Of a stretch of DNA of 64,000 nucleotides, positions 34,089-46,580 are shown in pieces. The position numbers were made by a program, and so were the translations under genes. The first letter of the stretch is position 1; each line of letters begins with the position of its first letter. The notes under the pieces were generated by a model. The model did no database searches and was not told where the DNA came from. It worked only from the letters and a program-made list of their open reading frames with translations. Source of the stretch: Sambucus nigra (Eukaryota > Streptophyta > Magnoliopsida > Dipsacales > Adoxaceae); assembly GCA_949130495.1 (NCBI GenBank), contig OX422214.1:257862187-257926186 (forward strand), given 5' to 3'.

Positions 34089-35617
34089 TCAGCCACACCA
34101 CCCAACTTCCACTACCAACATCTCCGAGAACCTCAGCACCACCTTGTGTTCCCAATAAAGAGAAGCATTTTCCTCAACCACTTTGTCCACTAACAATACC
34201 ACCTCTTTCTCGTAATTCACTATGTGATTGTGCACTACGTCTCGAGGGGTAGAGTCTATCCTTCCCTTGCCAATAACCTTACCATTCAACCTAAGAACAT
34301 CACATGAGACACCATCTTCTAGTGAGCAGGAATCTACATTAAATGATGCAACTGTCTCATTACTTGCACTGGCTCCAACAGCTGGAGAGGAATGGGACTT
34401 CCCCAACACCATAACTATCATTGTCTTTATATTGCTTAGTTTATTATTCATGCCTTTGATCTCGGATTCCGATGTATCGAGATGACCTTTCATTTGGTTC
34501 CCATTGGACTTTTCAACTGCAAGCAAAGATAAAGATGGAGCTAAAGCCTCGATGGATGATATCGAAACTATGGAACCCACACCACGAGTGTGCCCTCGCT
34601 TGTCAATACCAAATACTTCAGACAAGGCATCATTTTTTAATGATTGTGGTTGGTTTGTGTTATCACTACAACTTTCTTCTAATTCTTTTTTCTTCGCGAG
34701 CACCTTGTCCCGTGAAATGCCAAATATATAGAATTGTCAATACTAATCATTCGAACGTATAATGTTTTCATGTAACAATTGTCATTCACTATTTATAGAA
34801 AATCACCATGATTGGAACAATGCTCTCTTTGACTGACCCATCTTTACATGTGTGGCTAGCTATCCATACATCAACACACATTGGTTTTTTATGCAATTTC
34901 TTTGTCTACAAAAAAAAAAATAACATATATTATCTTCAAGGTAATAGTAATCGAACAAAGCAGTAAAACATAGTCTTACTTACCATATTGTACTCGACTT
35001 GCGCATGCCCATCACGCCCACTTGTGTGAGTGGCCCCAATCTTTGCCCTATTATCTTTCCCTATTTTCCTCTTTTTTTTAGCCTCTTCCATATTCTCATG
35101 CTCCAAGAACTCTTTCCACTGATCTGGCTTAACACCTGGAGGTACATTGGCCAATATTTCAGCATCCATTGAATACTTATCATAATAGATCTTCCGTAAC
35201 GTGGATTTATATGTTTTAAGTAGGCTGCACATACTTTTGTAGCAACTAATCTTGTAACTATCTGGGAGTCCATATGTTCTCTAACAAGATAATTGATATT
35301 TTTAAATTATAAGAAATGTGTAAAGTTATACAAAAGCAAATATAATAAACAAATTAAGTACACATAAGAAGTCTCACTTTCATCTCTTTCCAAACATCTT
35401 CCTTGTATGTTTCTGGAACCTTACGCCAATCAGTATAAGATATTGGGACCTGAGCCTGGACCACTTTACCAAGTTGAGATATAAATCGACCTTTATCGCT
35501 ACCTATTACCTGATTATGTTGATTGATCTCAACCGCAATTATGGTGTTTATAGCTGATCCATCTGGACCATCGTGTGGGTTGGAGACATTAACTTCATTT
35601 GAGATTCTGAAATTCAA
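34089..35617 (-). pseudogene. CACTA accessory transposase gene (Transposase_24-like), spliced
   Basis: Minus-strand exons: 35617-35354 (contains ISYTDWRKVPETYKEDVWKE), about 35232-34980 (VPPGVKPDQWKEFLEHENME, then a basic KKKRK stretch) and 34703-34089 (LSEVFGIDKRGHTRGVGSIV). The DW...P..YK...W and QW..F pattern followed by a GIDKRG(H/R)xRGVG tail is typical of the second protein encoded by plant CACTA elements, which is thought to bind element DNA. Exons are individually open, so this gene is less decayed than TNP2, but intact splicing is unproven. Confidence 0.65.
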
Positions 35618-35925
35618 CTAGCGTTAGATATTCCATGCATAAATATTCTGCATTAATAATATGTCTAAATGAATTATTCACATATTATGTCCAAAATTAC
35701 TAAAAATATATAATCTGTCCAAATGCATAATCTGTCCAAATTTACTAAGAATTGGTCCATTTGCTGCATGTTACAATATAAGTGAAGCATTAAAGTAGTA
35801 CATAAACATAATAGATCACAAGAAACAAAATCTTGAAGCGATGTCTAAAATTCTTTTACATAGTAAGTGAAGCATTAAAGTAAATAAAATTAAACAAAAT
35901 TTATAAAAATCAGCTTTAGCTTTAA

Positions 35926-38900
35926 CTAGAAGTCCTGAAGCAGATTCTTCAAATTGGGATTATCCTCAAGAATAGACTGATACATTGTAGGGACCTCAAG
36001 TTTGTCAACACTTGTTGTTAATCTCCGTGGTGAATGCAAAACAATAGACCAACCATTGTCTTCAAAATCCTTTGAGTAAAACACTTGAGATGCTTCAAAT
36101 GCAAGAATGAATGGCTCATCGTCGATTCTATCCTTACTCTTCAACTTACTTAAGTTTACCATCATTAAGTTCGATTCAGGATCAACTTTGAAACCATTTA
36201 CCTTGTCCTCAACTCTCACCCAGTCACAGTAAAACACAACTATTTTGAAAGACGTAAAATCCAACTCAAATATTCCAAGAACAATGCCAAAGTATGTTGT
36301 CTCCTCTTCCTTATAATTCATATCTTTTTCGCTTGACCTGAACTTCGTGATGGCCCTCATTAACACGCCACTATTTTGGGTTACCCGTGACTCATCATAC
36401 TCACGTGTGCAAAATTCAAACCCATTCACCTGATACCTCTTATATGATTATACATCATATAATGGCCCATTTGCTAGCCGCCTAAGTACGGTATCAATCA
36501 ATCCCTCTTTTAATAACTACAAAAAAAGATTTCATAAGATGATTATATATATATATATATATATACACATACACACACGCACATGAATAAATGTAAAATT
36601 TTATTATGTAGTCGAATTAAAAGTGAACCTCCTTTCAACCATGGGATAAAACCCTCGGTCTTTTCCTTCAATGTAGCGCTCTTCGGTTACGCCCAAATGT
36701 GGATTCCCAATAAAGATCATATTTTCTACACCAATTCAATACCCACACTTAGGCAATCCTACTTCATGCACCAATTTACATAAGCGGTATTTTTCAACTA
36801 AAAAATCTCAAATCATATTGATATACTTACTTCTGCCATTCCTCCACTTCATCTGATTGGTGTAACACCCACTTACGTGCTTGTGCAAATTGTAATGGAG
36901 TTAACTTCACATTCTTCCCTTGTCCTAAAGGACCCTCTCCTGCGCATTCATCATCTTCATCTTCATCAAGAAAATCTTCACGCGTATATTTGTGATTTCC
37001 TTCACTAGGGTTTGGCACGTAGTATGCAATATAAGGTCGATTATTCTACGATATATTTCTCTACAACGCTCCCGTCAACATACCTCTTATTATTAGCATA
37101 CTTCTTGTAATCTTTCATCAACCTACGCATAAAAATATATCGATTACAAAAAAAATGTTTGTCGAAATAAAAAGGTTAAGAAAATCATTTACTATTTAAT
37201 TACCTCTCATAAGGATACATCCACCTATATCTTACTGGCCCACAAATCAAAACTTCCTCTGCTAAGTGTATAACGAGGTGGACAGTAATAACAAAAAATC
37301 CAGTTGGAAAATATTTCTCCAAAACACACATAGCCTCAAACAATGCGTTCTTTGTCGACTCCAAAACATCCCTCTTGATCACTTTGGAACATAACACATT
37401 GAAAAAGAAGCTTAATCGTTGAATTGCTATTCGCAAGTCCTTGTGTTTTGGATAAGCATTTTTAAGCAGCAACGACAACAAATATTGAATAATTACATGA
37501 TAGTCATGTGATTTGAGCCCCTTCAATCCAAGTGGTTGTAAACTCACACATTTACTCAAGTTAGAAGAAAAACCTCTTGGAACTTTTAGCTCCTTTAAAG
37601 TACAAAAAAACCATTATTTTTCTTTTTTGTTTAGAGTGAATGCATCCTTTGGTTTCACAGTTTTTCCTGAACTTTCGTCTATTTCCATCCACATCTTCTT
37701 CTTGATCCCCATGGTCTTCATATCTTTATGGGCATTTTCGGTATCTTTCGTTCTATCTTTAACGTCTAGAATGGTTGACAAAAGATGATCGGTGACGTTC
37801 TTCTCAATGTTCATAACATCTAGATTATGACGAACACTATGCTCTTTCCAATAGGGCAAATCAAATAAAATAGACCTTTGATACCATGGAGTGGTAACAT
37901 CACTAACCACATTCTTATCCCCTTTACGTTTTCTTTTTATTCCCAAAATTTGTTTACCAATTCTCATCTTGATGCATAACACCTTCTTCTCAACCTCCGA
38001 ACCAGATAACCTTTGTGGAGCTTTAAGATGTTTAACCTTGTTATTGAAATTACGTTTGTCCTCCCTAAACTTGTGATCACGAGGAAGGAATCTTCTATGA
38101 CCATGATAACAAATTTTCCTACTACTCGTAAGTCGTTCAGATTCAACTTCTTCCGCACAAACTGGGCACCCCTTATAACCATGAACCGTGCAACCCGATA
38201 AAGTTCCATATGCAGAAAAATCATGGACAACCCATAACAACATCGCTCTCAAAGAAACACTAGTTTTTGTATATGAGTCATACGCCATTACACCTTGAAA
38301 CCATAATTCCTTTAACTCATCTAACAAGGGGCCCAGGTAAATGTCAATGTCTTTGCTCGGAGCATTCGTCCCGAATATTAAAATTGACATCATTGAAAAC
38401 TCCCTTTTCGTGCATAAAGACGGTCCCATATTAAAAGGAGTAACAATGATAGGCCAACAACTATAACTAGAGATAAGATTCCCGTATGGATTAAAACCAT
38501 CAGTGGCTATACTAAGACGAACATTATGTTTTTCAGCCGCAAAGTCTGGTCACATCACATCAGCAGATTTCCATATGGACGAATCAATAGGATGATGCAT
38601 GATATTTATGCTACACTGCGCCCTAGCATGCCAAGTCATCTCATTTGCAATCCATGGTATGGTGAATAATCTCTTCAACCTTGGAATCAATGGGAAATGT
38701 CTAACTGTCTTCAGAGGTACTTTACCCTCCCCATTTATTCCCAACCTATACCTGGGTAGATTGCACACTGGACATTTTACCTTCATTTCATGTTCTTTTC
38801 TATATAAAATACAATTATTTTTGCATGCATGAATTAATTTATAATCCAAACCAACTTCTTTGATTATCTTCTTCATAGCTGGATACTTGGACGATAATAT

Positions 38901-39512
38901 ATTTTCGTTCGGCAAAAACTCTTTAAACACCCTTAAAATTTCCGTAACACTATTATCTGACAAACCATATCTTGTCTTAACATTATTCAATTTGACAAGA
39001 AAATATAGTGTCGTATGTTTCTCGGGACTTGACGGGTACAACGGTTCACTCGCCTTGCCACGTAACTTTTCATATTTTAACTCCTCATTAGTCTCTTCAC
39101 GATTGTCACCTCCCCCCATTCTAACATGCTCACTTGATAAATGATCTACTTCACGATTAAACATTTCGAAGGCGTCGTAAACGAGGTCTTCCATTCTTGG
39201 ATTGTCGAGGACAGGGTCATTGCATTCAACACTTTCAGTGGGTTCTTTTTCTTTTCTTTTAACGACTTCCTTTTCACCATGAAAATGCCAAAATGTGTAA
39301 GACTTGGATATACCATAACGAAGAAAATGAAAATGGACATCTTCAAGCTCCAACAACTTTCCATTTTCACATTTTATGCATGGGCATGAAAATAAGGTTT
39401 CGCCACCGCGGTTATTCTTTACAAAATCAATGAATGTAGCAACCCCATTAATGTATTTTGCACTTCCTCTTTCACGTTCCTTCATCCATTCTTTACTAAC
39501 TTCCGATGACAT
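35926..39512 (-). pseudogene. TNP2-type CACTA transposase
   Basis: Minus strand from ATG at 39512: a transposase-associated zinc-binding N-terminus (KEWMKERERGSAKYINGV, then SCPCIKC), the Transposase_21 core (38.6-37.8 kb, LRAMLLWVVHDFSAYGTLSG), DUF4218 (37559-37200, LKSHDYHVIIQYLL) and DUF4216 (36429-35926, VNGFEFCTREYDES is almost entirely there). This order is normal for En/Spm TNP2, which cuts and pastes the element. Damage: an in-frame TGA at 38550-38552 in an otherwise continuous core frame, a frameshift near 37612, and another near 37045. The gene is therefore a recent pseudogene, unless stop readthrough or editing occurs, which is not indicated. Confidence 0.88.
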
Positions 39513-40184
39513 TCTGTATGTTGAGATATGTTAGTAAAAAATTAATATATACTATTTAATATCTAAGGGTCAGGCAATAAGTAAAGAAATAGTCTATTGT
39601 TCACAATCTTTGATTAATGTTTAATGAAGTAAAAAGGTGATTACAAGTGGATTTTTCAAGCGAACATGAACTAGTTTACAGCTTAATAGTCACTCAATCC
39701 GACAACCCCTATTTTGTACAATTTTTTTTTATCAACATGTATAACATGATCTTAAAATCTCATATAATAGAATTTATAACAAAATGAAGTATAAATTAAA
39801 TATTTTTATGGTTGAAACCAGAAATAATCTTCTTTATATTCGAAAGATAACATAAATACACCCAACCTTAAACCCAAACACGTCAAACCCCAACTCAGTA
39901 TTACTTCTTGGTTCGAAGAAAGAAAAGAAAACCAAATTTTAGTTTCAAGCGGTGCTTTTCCTGTACAGAGAGTTTGTATCACCCAGTACATATTGAAGGT
40001 TTACCTTGTCAATGACGGACTCTCCAAGTTTTTTTAATAATTTTTTTAAAATGTGGTTGACAGACCCAAATCTCTTTACAATTATTCAAAACCCAGATTT
40101 GGCAGACTCAAATCATTAATTTAACTGCTAATTCCCAGTTGGGGTGAAAATCACAAATTAGACAGTAATCAAATTATACATACG

Positions 40185-41085
40185 CACCATTATTCCAAAC
40201 TATTAATCATGTACGAATAATACGCACCAAATATTTAACAGATAGATATCAAATTAGACATACGCACCAAATAGAATAATACGCACCAAATATTTAATCC
40301 TGTATGAATAATACGCACCAAATAAAACATACGCACCAAATATTTAACAGAATAAGACATATGCACCAAATAAAACTCTAAATCGTATCTTTAACAGAAT
40401 AATACGCACCAAATATTTAATAGAGTAAGACATACGCACCAAATAAAATCCTAAATCGTATCTTTAACAGAAGAATACTCACAAAATAAAATCCTAAATC
40501 GTATCTTTAACCCTAAACCCTAAATCGTTGAAAGATGATCGCATACAACCCTAAGCGAAGGCTATGGGTTTGTTAAAATAAACTAACGTTCATTTGTTAA
40601 CAAAATAATGTTGATTTGTTAAAACAGGGAGAACCTTCAATATACCGATCTGTTAAAACAGGGCAGACTTTCAATACTCGCCAATAATGATAGCATATTT
40701 GTTAACAACAGGGCAAACCTTCAATATGCACCAAACAAAACATGACAAAAAGAATACATTCAATAATAATACCTATATCGCATGAAACATCTGAAATACA
40801 TTCAATAATGATCGCATGAAACATCTGAAACAATCAATAATAATTTTTGGAGAAGAAAAATTATACAGATTTCGCACAAAGAAAAATATCGCACGAAGAA
40901 AAACGTCTGAAACATTCAATAATAATACCTATTTCGCACGAAGAAAAACATTCAATAATAATGCCTATATCGCATGAAACCACCAAATCGTACAAAATAA
41001 TGAAACCACCAAATCGTCCAAATTGCATAAAAATTTTGAAGAATAAATTTTTTGGAGAAGACATACGCACCTTCGCCTAAAGTTT
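40185..41085. promoter_or_regulatory. CACTA 5' region with ACGCACCAAATA repeat cluster
   Basis: Upstream of the transposase start are at least eight copies of TACGCACCAAATA (about 40205-40450), then TCGCACGAAGAAAAA and TTCAATAATAAT repeats to 41070. The promoter for the transposase transcript would be expected here. A binding role for the repeats is inference. Confidence 0.6.
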
Positions 41086-41284
41086 GGAGCGGGACACGAA
41101 AGTTTGGAGGGGAGGGAAGGTTTGGACTAATTTTTTTTAGTGAGGAGATTTAGACTATTTTTTTTAGTATGCAACCCTTTTAGGTTATGCCACTTAAATT
41201 AATTAACTATCACAAATTTTACAACGGTTTTGAACACTTATAAATTTTGTAAGTGTCCAAAATCGTTGTAAATTAATTTTTTTT

Positions 41285-42540
41285 CAAAGTTTCATTAAAT
41301 GAAGCATTGGTATTTAATAAATATAATTTATCAATTAAAGAACCAGTCCCAACCAAAGTAGAATTTAGAAAGAAAGTAACTTTATTATTTCTAAGTGAAC
41401 AAGAATAACTGTATTTGTCCAAAATAAAAATGGAAACCAAGTTCCGCTTGAAAAATGGTACACATAATTCTCTATTAATTCAATAAAATGATTAGTCTTA
41501 AAAGATAATTTGAAAGTCCCAATTTCTTCAACTCCAACTGTTGTGTCATCGCTCACATAGATGAATCTTTCACCATCATTTGGCAGTTTGGCTGCACAGG
41601 AAACCATGCATAAACATACTTACATGAGTAGTAACACCCAAATCTACCGACATACTTACATGAGTAGTAGCACCCGAATCTACCCACGACGTATGTCTAT
41701 GTACAAAAGCTAAATTAACTTCAGAACAAAACAAAATGAGAAGTGTACCTTTCTTTACACACCATGCGGCGTAATTGAAACAATCCTTCTTCACATGCCC
41801 AGGTTCCTGGAAAAGAAACAAGCAAATTTTGAATACCAAACTTATTCCTTTTGTTGAACTTTAGGCTTAGGTTGTGATGTTACAATTGCAGTACCCTTAT
41901 CATTAGTCATTTTCCTCTTTATGTTCCTTAAGGTAGTTGCAATATGATCAATTTCAGTTGTCTTTTCTCGCTTCAACCTGTCCTCTTCTTGCATACAATG
42001 TGAAATGAACTCATTAAGAGTATATTTATCCTTTTGAGTATTATAACACACTATAAAATCTCCATAGTGTGCAGGAAGAGATATCAATAACAAATTCACA
42101 AAAAAGTTATCATACAGCTCTAACTTTAGTACTTTAAGTTTTAAAGCGATGTCAGACATCTCCATAATGTAGTCCCGTATGTTTCCTTTGCCTTTATACT
42201 TCATTTGGATAAGGTTAGATAAAAGCATACTTGTCTCATCCTTTTTCGTTCTTTGCAAAATGTAATTCAATATCTTGAAGGAAACTTTTGGCAGTTACCT
42301 CATTGGACATACCATCCCTGAAATCTTCTAGAACACTGCGCTTTAACATCATTAGACTTAAGCGATTAAAACGATCTAACTTCTCAAAGTTCACTTTACC
42401 TCAGAGGAACTTTTATCCTTAAGAGGTGCGGGTTGTTCCTTCCTCATCGCATAGTCCAAATTTACGTAACTGAGAACTATCAGAATGTCATATTTCCTGT
42501 TCTTAAAGTTTGTGCCGTTAAGCACACGAATTGAGGTCAT
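41285..42540 (-). pseudogene. Copia gag-protease remnant
   Basis: Minus strand from ATG at 42540: gag N-terminus (MTSIRVLNGTNFKN, then LDYAMRKEQPAPLKDKSS), a frameshift near 42400, the UBN2-type gag core (42270-41842, MLLSNLIQMKYKGKGNIRDY), a degraded zinc-knuckle (GHVKKDCFNYAAWC) and the protease active site WVDSGATTHVS (41839-41576, partly duplicated). The frame continues past a stop near 41365 into NSTLVGTGSLIDKLYLLNTN and ends at the CACTA border. Gag forms the particle; the protease would process the polyprotein. Multiple stops make it inactive. Confidence 0.85.
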
Positions 42541-43431
42541 GTTAGCAGTAATATTAAGAGAATAAGCAGTAACCTAATCCAAAAGAACAAATAGATTACA
42601 AAATCTCCAAATTAATATTTATGTCGTGGCATATTATAATAAAATAAATTGATAAATGCAGGACATAAATTTTATATATAACTATTTAGGTGGAATGGTG
42701 GGCCCATTAATGAGAGACCTAGCACAACATTAACATTTAGTCTTTGGACATAAATATTAACTTGTAAGTGGTACTCTAAGTCCAGAAAAAAATATTGATA
42801 ATAAATCCGATCGACTAACTGTCCTTTGGGCTGATTAATCATACATTATAGAATTCAGTGGAACAACTATCCTTCCTTTGAGTCGATTAATTGTCCACAT
42901 GAAAACTTGTTGGAACCCGAGGCCCCAAATTTTAAAACCATTTTATTTCAAAAAGAGTAATTTCCTTTTAAATATATGCGGAAGCGTAGATGGTTCAATT
43001 AAACAACAAATTTTAATTTCTTCTAAATTAAAATTAAATAACGTGAAATAAAATTAAAACACACACACAATTTAAATTTCACTTAAACCAAATTAATTCA
43101 CTTCAAGTCCTATAAATTCGCCTAAGTCATATTTTCAATATTACCAAGTTAGGCCAAACCAATTTTATCAAATTAAGTGACGACTTGAATTAAATTAACA
43201 TAAACATTACCCAAATTAATTTAGTACCAGATTAAATAAGTAGTGAAATAAACCAATTTTATCTTTTTACCTAAGCATGCGTTCTAGGTAATTTTGCAAA
43301 AGATAAAATAAACAATTAATCCACTACGCCGCGATATACGAGGAAAAACCCACAACGGGAAAAAACCTGGGATGGCCCTAACCTTAAGTCCACTAAGTAT
43401 GGTTTTATAATTATAAGACAGATGACTTACT
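42541..43431 (-). other. Copia untranslated leader, 3' part
   Basis: Non-coding sequence between the LARD-like insertion and gag. It shares CCTTTGGGCTGATTAAT-like motifs with 54010-54030, supporting that both sides belong to one leader. A TGTTGGAACCCGAGG motif at 42909 could be the start of another LTR, but no partner end was found. Confidence 0.5.
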
Positions 43432-46400
43432 TGTGACAACCCGCGTACTAGAATAATAGGTGGCCAGCCCAATACTCCAATAATTACAAGAATCATAGAT
43501 GGTCCATTCTTAGTATCACTGTCGATTAAAATAATAGTATGAGATAACCACCAATCATTTTAGAAAACGGATTGTCATATACAAAAAAAAATTAAAAGTA
43601 AAAGAGAAACACCTAGACAATCCCATTTGTAAAAACGGTGGGTATCAAAAATCGATGAATAAAGTATGACAATACAATAAATAATCACCGAATAAGCTGT
43701 CAGTGAACAGACCAATACAAATAATACATTAAGTATTACAATCAATATTTACAATATAATAAATGAGTGTAATACCTTGGGCAAACACGCCCGAATAAAA
43801 GTACTGAACATAACTAGAGTACAATAGAGGGAAGCGTCTACCACAAGTATCCTACAACATCCGCAATATGCCGTAGCTCCATGACAATGGAAATGGAAAT
43901 GTAAACACTGGTGTCCATGCGGAAGAGCACCTGTAACGGCAAAGAATATGCAGAAACAAGGAAATATAGAAACCGGTCAGGGCCGGGTTTGATATGATTA
44001 CCATGTGACTAAAATGCATGACAGTTAAGTGCGTAATTCTCTCGCAGATAACAATAATATTCCTCACCTCTCAATCTAGCAGCAACCTAACGCAATATCG
44101 TGAGATGTTCTAGTTAACCCTAAGTACTAAGGGCTAACTTTTCCCCATTCTCAACACTATGCCCTATTCGCGCGTGGGGTGTCTCGCAAAGCGAAATCCA
44201 AACAAGGAACCCCCCCGGTACACTACTACTTAGGCAAGGTTGATCGTCGAGATCCATTAGACCCTAAGCACGAAATCATAAATAAATACATGTGTGTGCA
44301 TAAGTGTGGGAGGTCACATCTACAGCTACACAAAGAAAATATAAAAGTAAAACCCATCCATCATCTATTGGCACAATTCCTAATTCTATCTTTAGGTATA
44401 TACATAGATGGTAAATTCATTTTATCAAATGTTTACCAATTAATCTCATTTCAAAACCTTCTTTACCGAATTTATTTCCTTTCTTCTATCCAGGGAAAAT
44501 ACATAATTTAAAGCAAGTTTTATTATCATAAAAATGCTTTACTTTCATATTATATCATCCATTTTCCTTCTTCCATCCGAAAAATGTATTTAACATCCCA
44601 TTTCCCTTCTTATATTCGGGAAATGTAAATTAAAGCCATTTTATTATCATAAAATGCTTTAATAACCAATAATGTCCAACATTATTGAATCATAGCTATA
44701 TATCATGTTATATAACGAAATCTAAGACCGCCCGTCCGGGTTTCCCCACTGTGCGCGCCCCTAAATGGCTATCATCTTCCAGGGCCTCCAAGACAACCTG
44801 GGATCCTATCGAAACGTCGGGAAGCGGCCATGAGCCTGCGTGGTAGCCAAGACCACACCCGAAATCTTCCTACCAGCACAGAAAAATATACAACCATAAG
44901 CGCTCCCATGGCCTAGGGCTATATCCACCCTGCATTCATTAGCCAGGGGGCTTCACCACAACGCCCCGACTTCCCTTATGATAGCGATTTAGAGAGGTGT
45001 GTATCCATAAATTATCATTTATGAAAAACATTACTTTTTCCATTTTTGAAAACTCATATTTTATATTTCCAAAAATCATTCACTTAGCTAATTAAGCACC
45101 AAGTTTTAGAAGGTACAATTTATTCTTATTAAGTCATATATTATTAATGACCTAAGACCCCAAAGTGCCACTAATCTCAAAATAGCCTCGAAAAGTTTAT
45201 ATAATTCATAAACCCTCAAAGTGAGTCTCCATAATGGAGTGTCTCTCAAAGCTCAACCTTAATATTTTAACTCCCAATTTCATTTCTAGGTTAATCTCCT
45301 AAATCATTCGGATATCAACCTACGCAACTTAGCCCTCGGGTAAGCCTAAATATCCCATTATCATCCTAGGGCATTAGTCTACCCAAAACCACCCTCTAGG
45401 ACTCTTAATTACTTCCCAAAGGAAGGTTCCTAAACCTTGGACCTAAAAGAAAAAGGGCTAAAAAAAAATATCAAAATAAGAAAATCTCACAAAAACAGGG
45501 GAACCGAATCGATTCGCCCTTGCGAATCGATTCGCTAGACAGCCGAATCGATTCGGTGAGCAAAAACTAACTTTCTGCAATTGCCGAATCGATTCGCTTT
45601 AAATCCGAATCGATTCGGTCTGCAAGACCTGTAACCCTCTCCTTATTCGAATCGATTCGCCCCTAGGACCGAATTGATTCGGTCCTGGAATTTTGCCCAA
45701 TTTGGGCTACGGGGTGTAAGAACCCTAAAATCCCAAAAAACCCAAAGCTTGATTTCTCCCAACTTCAACAACAACAATTTGACCTAAATCAATCCTACAC
45801 CATTTATAACTAATATATACTCCTCAAATCCAATTAAAACTAAGATTTAAAGGTTTAAACATCAAAATCAACAAATACCCATTTATGGGTTAAATCTCCA
45901 AAACCTAACTATACATGCAATTTATCACATTAAATCACATCTAGCAAGTAAGAAACTTGCCTCGGGGTTCGTAGTCTCTGATCCTCTCCCTGTAGCAACG
46001 GAAATCCGGTCCAAATCTTCATTTCTCTCTCTTTCTCTCCATTTCTCCCAACTCTCTCCTCTCTCTCTCTCTCCTTTGTCTTCTAACACAAATGAAGAAA
46101 GAAAAAGGGGTGGGGGGACTTATACGGGTCTCAAAACATGAATCCCCACTTTTAATTGTTAATACACCACTAAAATGACTCGTAACCACTTAATTGAGTC
46201 ATAACCCCTTAAAATGCCTAAATCTCAAAGATTACAACTGGGCACTTATTTCGACTATCTCGACTATTCTAAAAACAACTGCACCCCCTATTTTGGCATT
46301 CGGGAAAGTGTGAACTATTTTTACATTCCAATTCCATTTTAATTCATTAATTATACCCAAATTTAAATATAGGTCATAACCGTCGTTTTACATATAACGA

Positions 46401-46580
46401 CGCAAAATGCACAATATAACACTATTTACCTTCTCATAACGGTAAATAGTCAGAACATAGTAAATATTATCCCTAAGTCTCACGGGAAAATAATATTTAC
46501 TCCAACCTTCCCTATTTTATAAAATTAGCCCATTAGGCAAAATAGTATAAAATAGTCGCTTGAAAACCTGGGTTGTTACA
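43432..46580 (-). repeat. 3' LTR of the LARD-like element
   Basis: 3,149 bp, minus-strand form TGTAACAACCC...GGGTTGTCACA. Contains a cluster of CGAATCGATTCG palindromes at 45500-45690 and the conserved AAATCCAAACAAGGAACC block at about 44195. Confidence 0.92.

Larger units (their letters stand above)
25004..41284 (-). mobile_element. CACTA (En/Spm) transposon carrying captured gene fragments
   Basis: The left end is CACTACACCAAAACAGG at 25004, preceded by TTT. Transposase genes run on the minus strand at 39512-34089. The right side has matching subterminal motifs (41215-41275), but the terminal CACTA itself is missing. It interrupts the Copia integrase region. The cargo includes exportin-T and receptor-kinase fragments, a solo LTR and an organelle/LINE mosaic. 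Transposase genes contain a stop and frameshifts and one terminus is gone, so this copy should be immobile by itself. Confidence 0.85.

Noticed and set aside
34228..34762. Plus-strand open frames of 75-96 codons
   Set aside because: They are antisense shadows of the CACTA accessory gene on the minus strand, which shows family motifs.
42909..43426. Start of another LTR retrotransposon (TGTTGGAACCCGAGG)
   Set aside because: No matching end, second copy or target duplication was found; kept as Copia leader.
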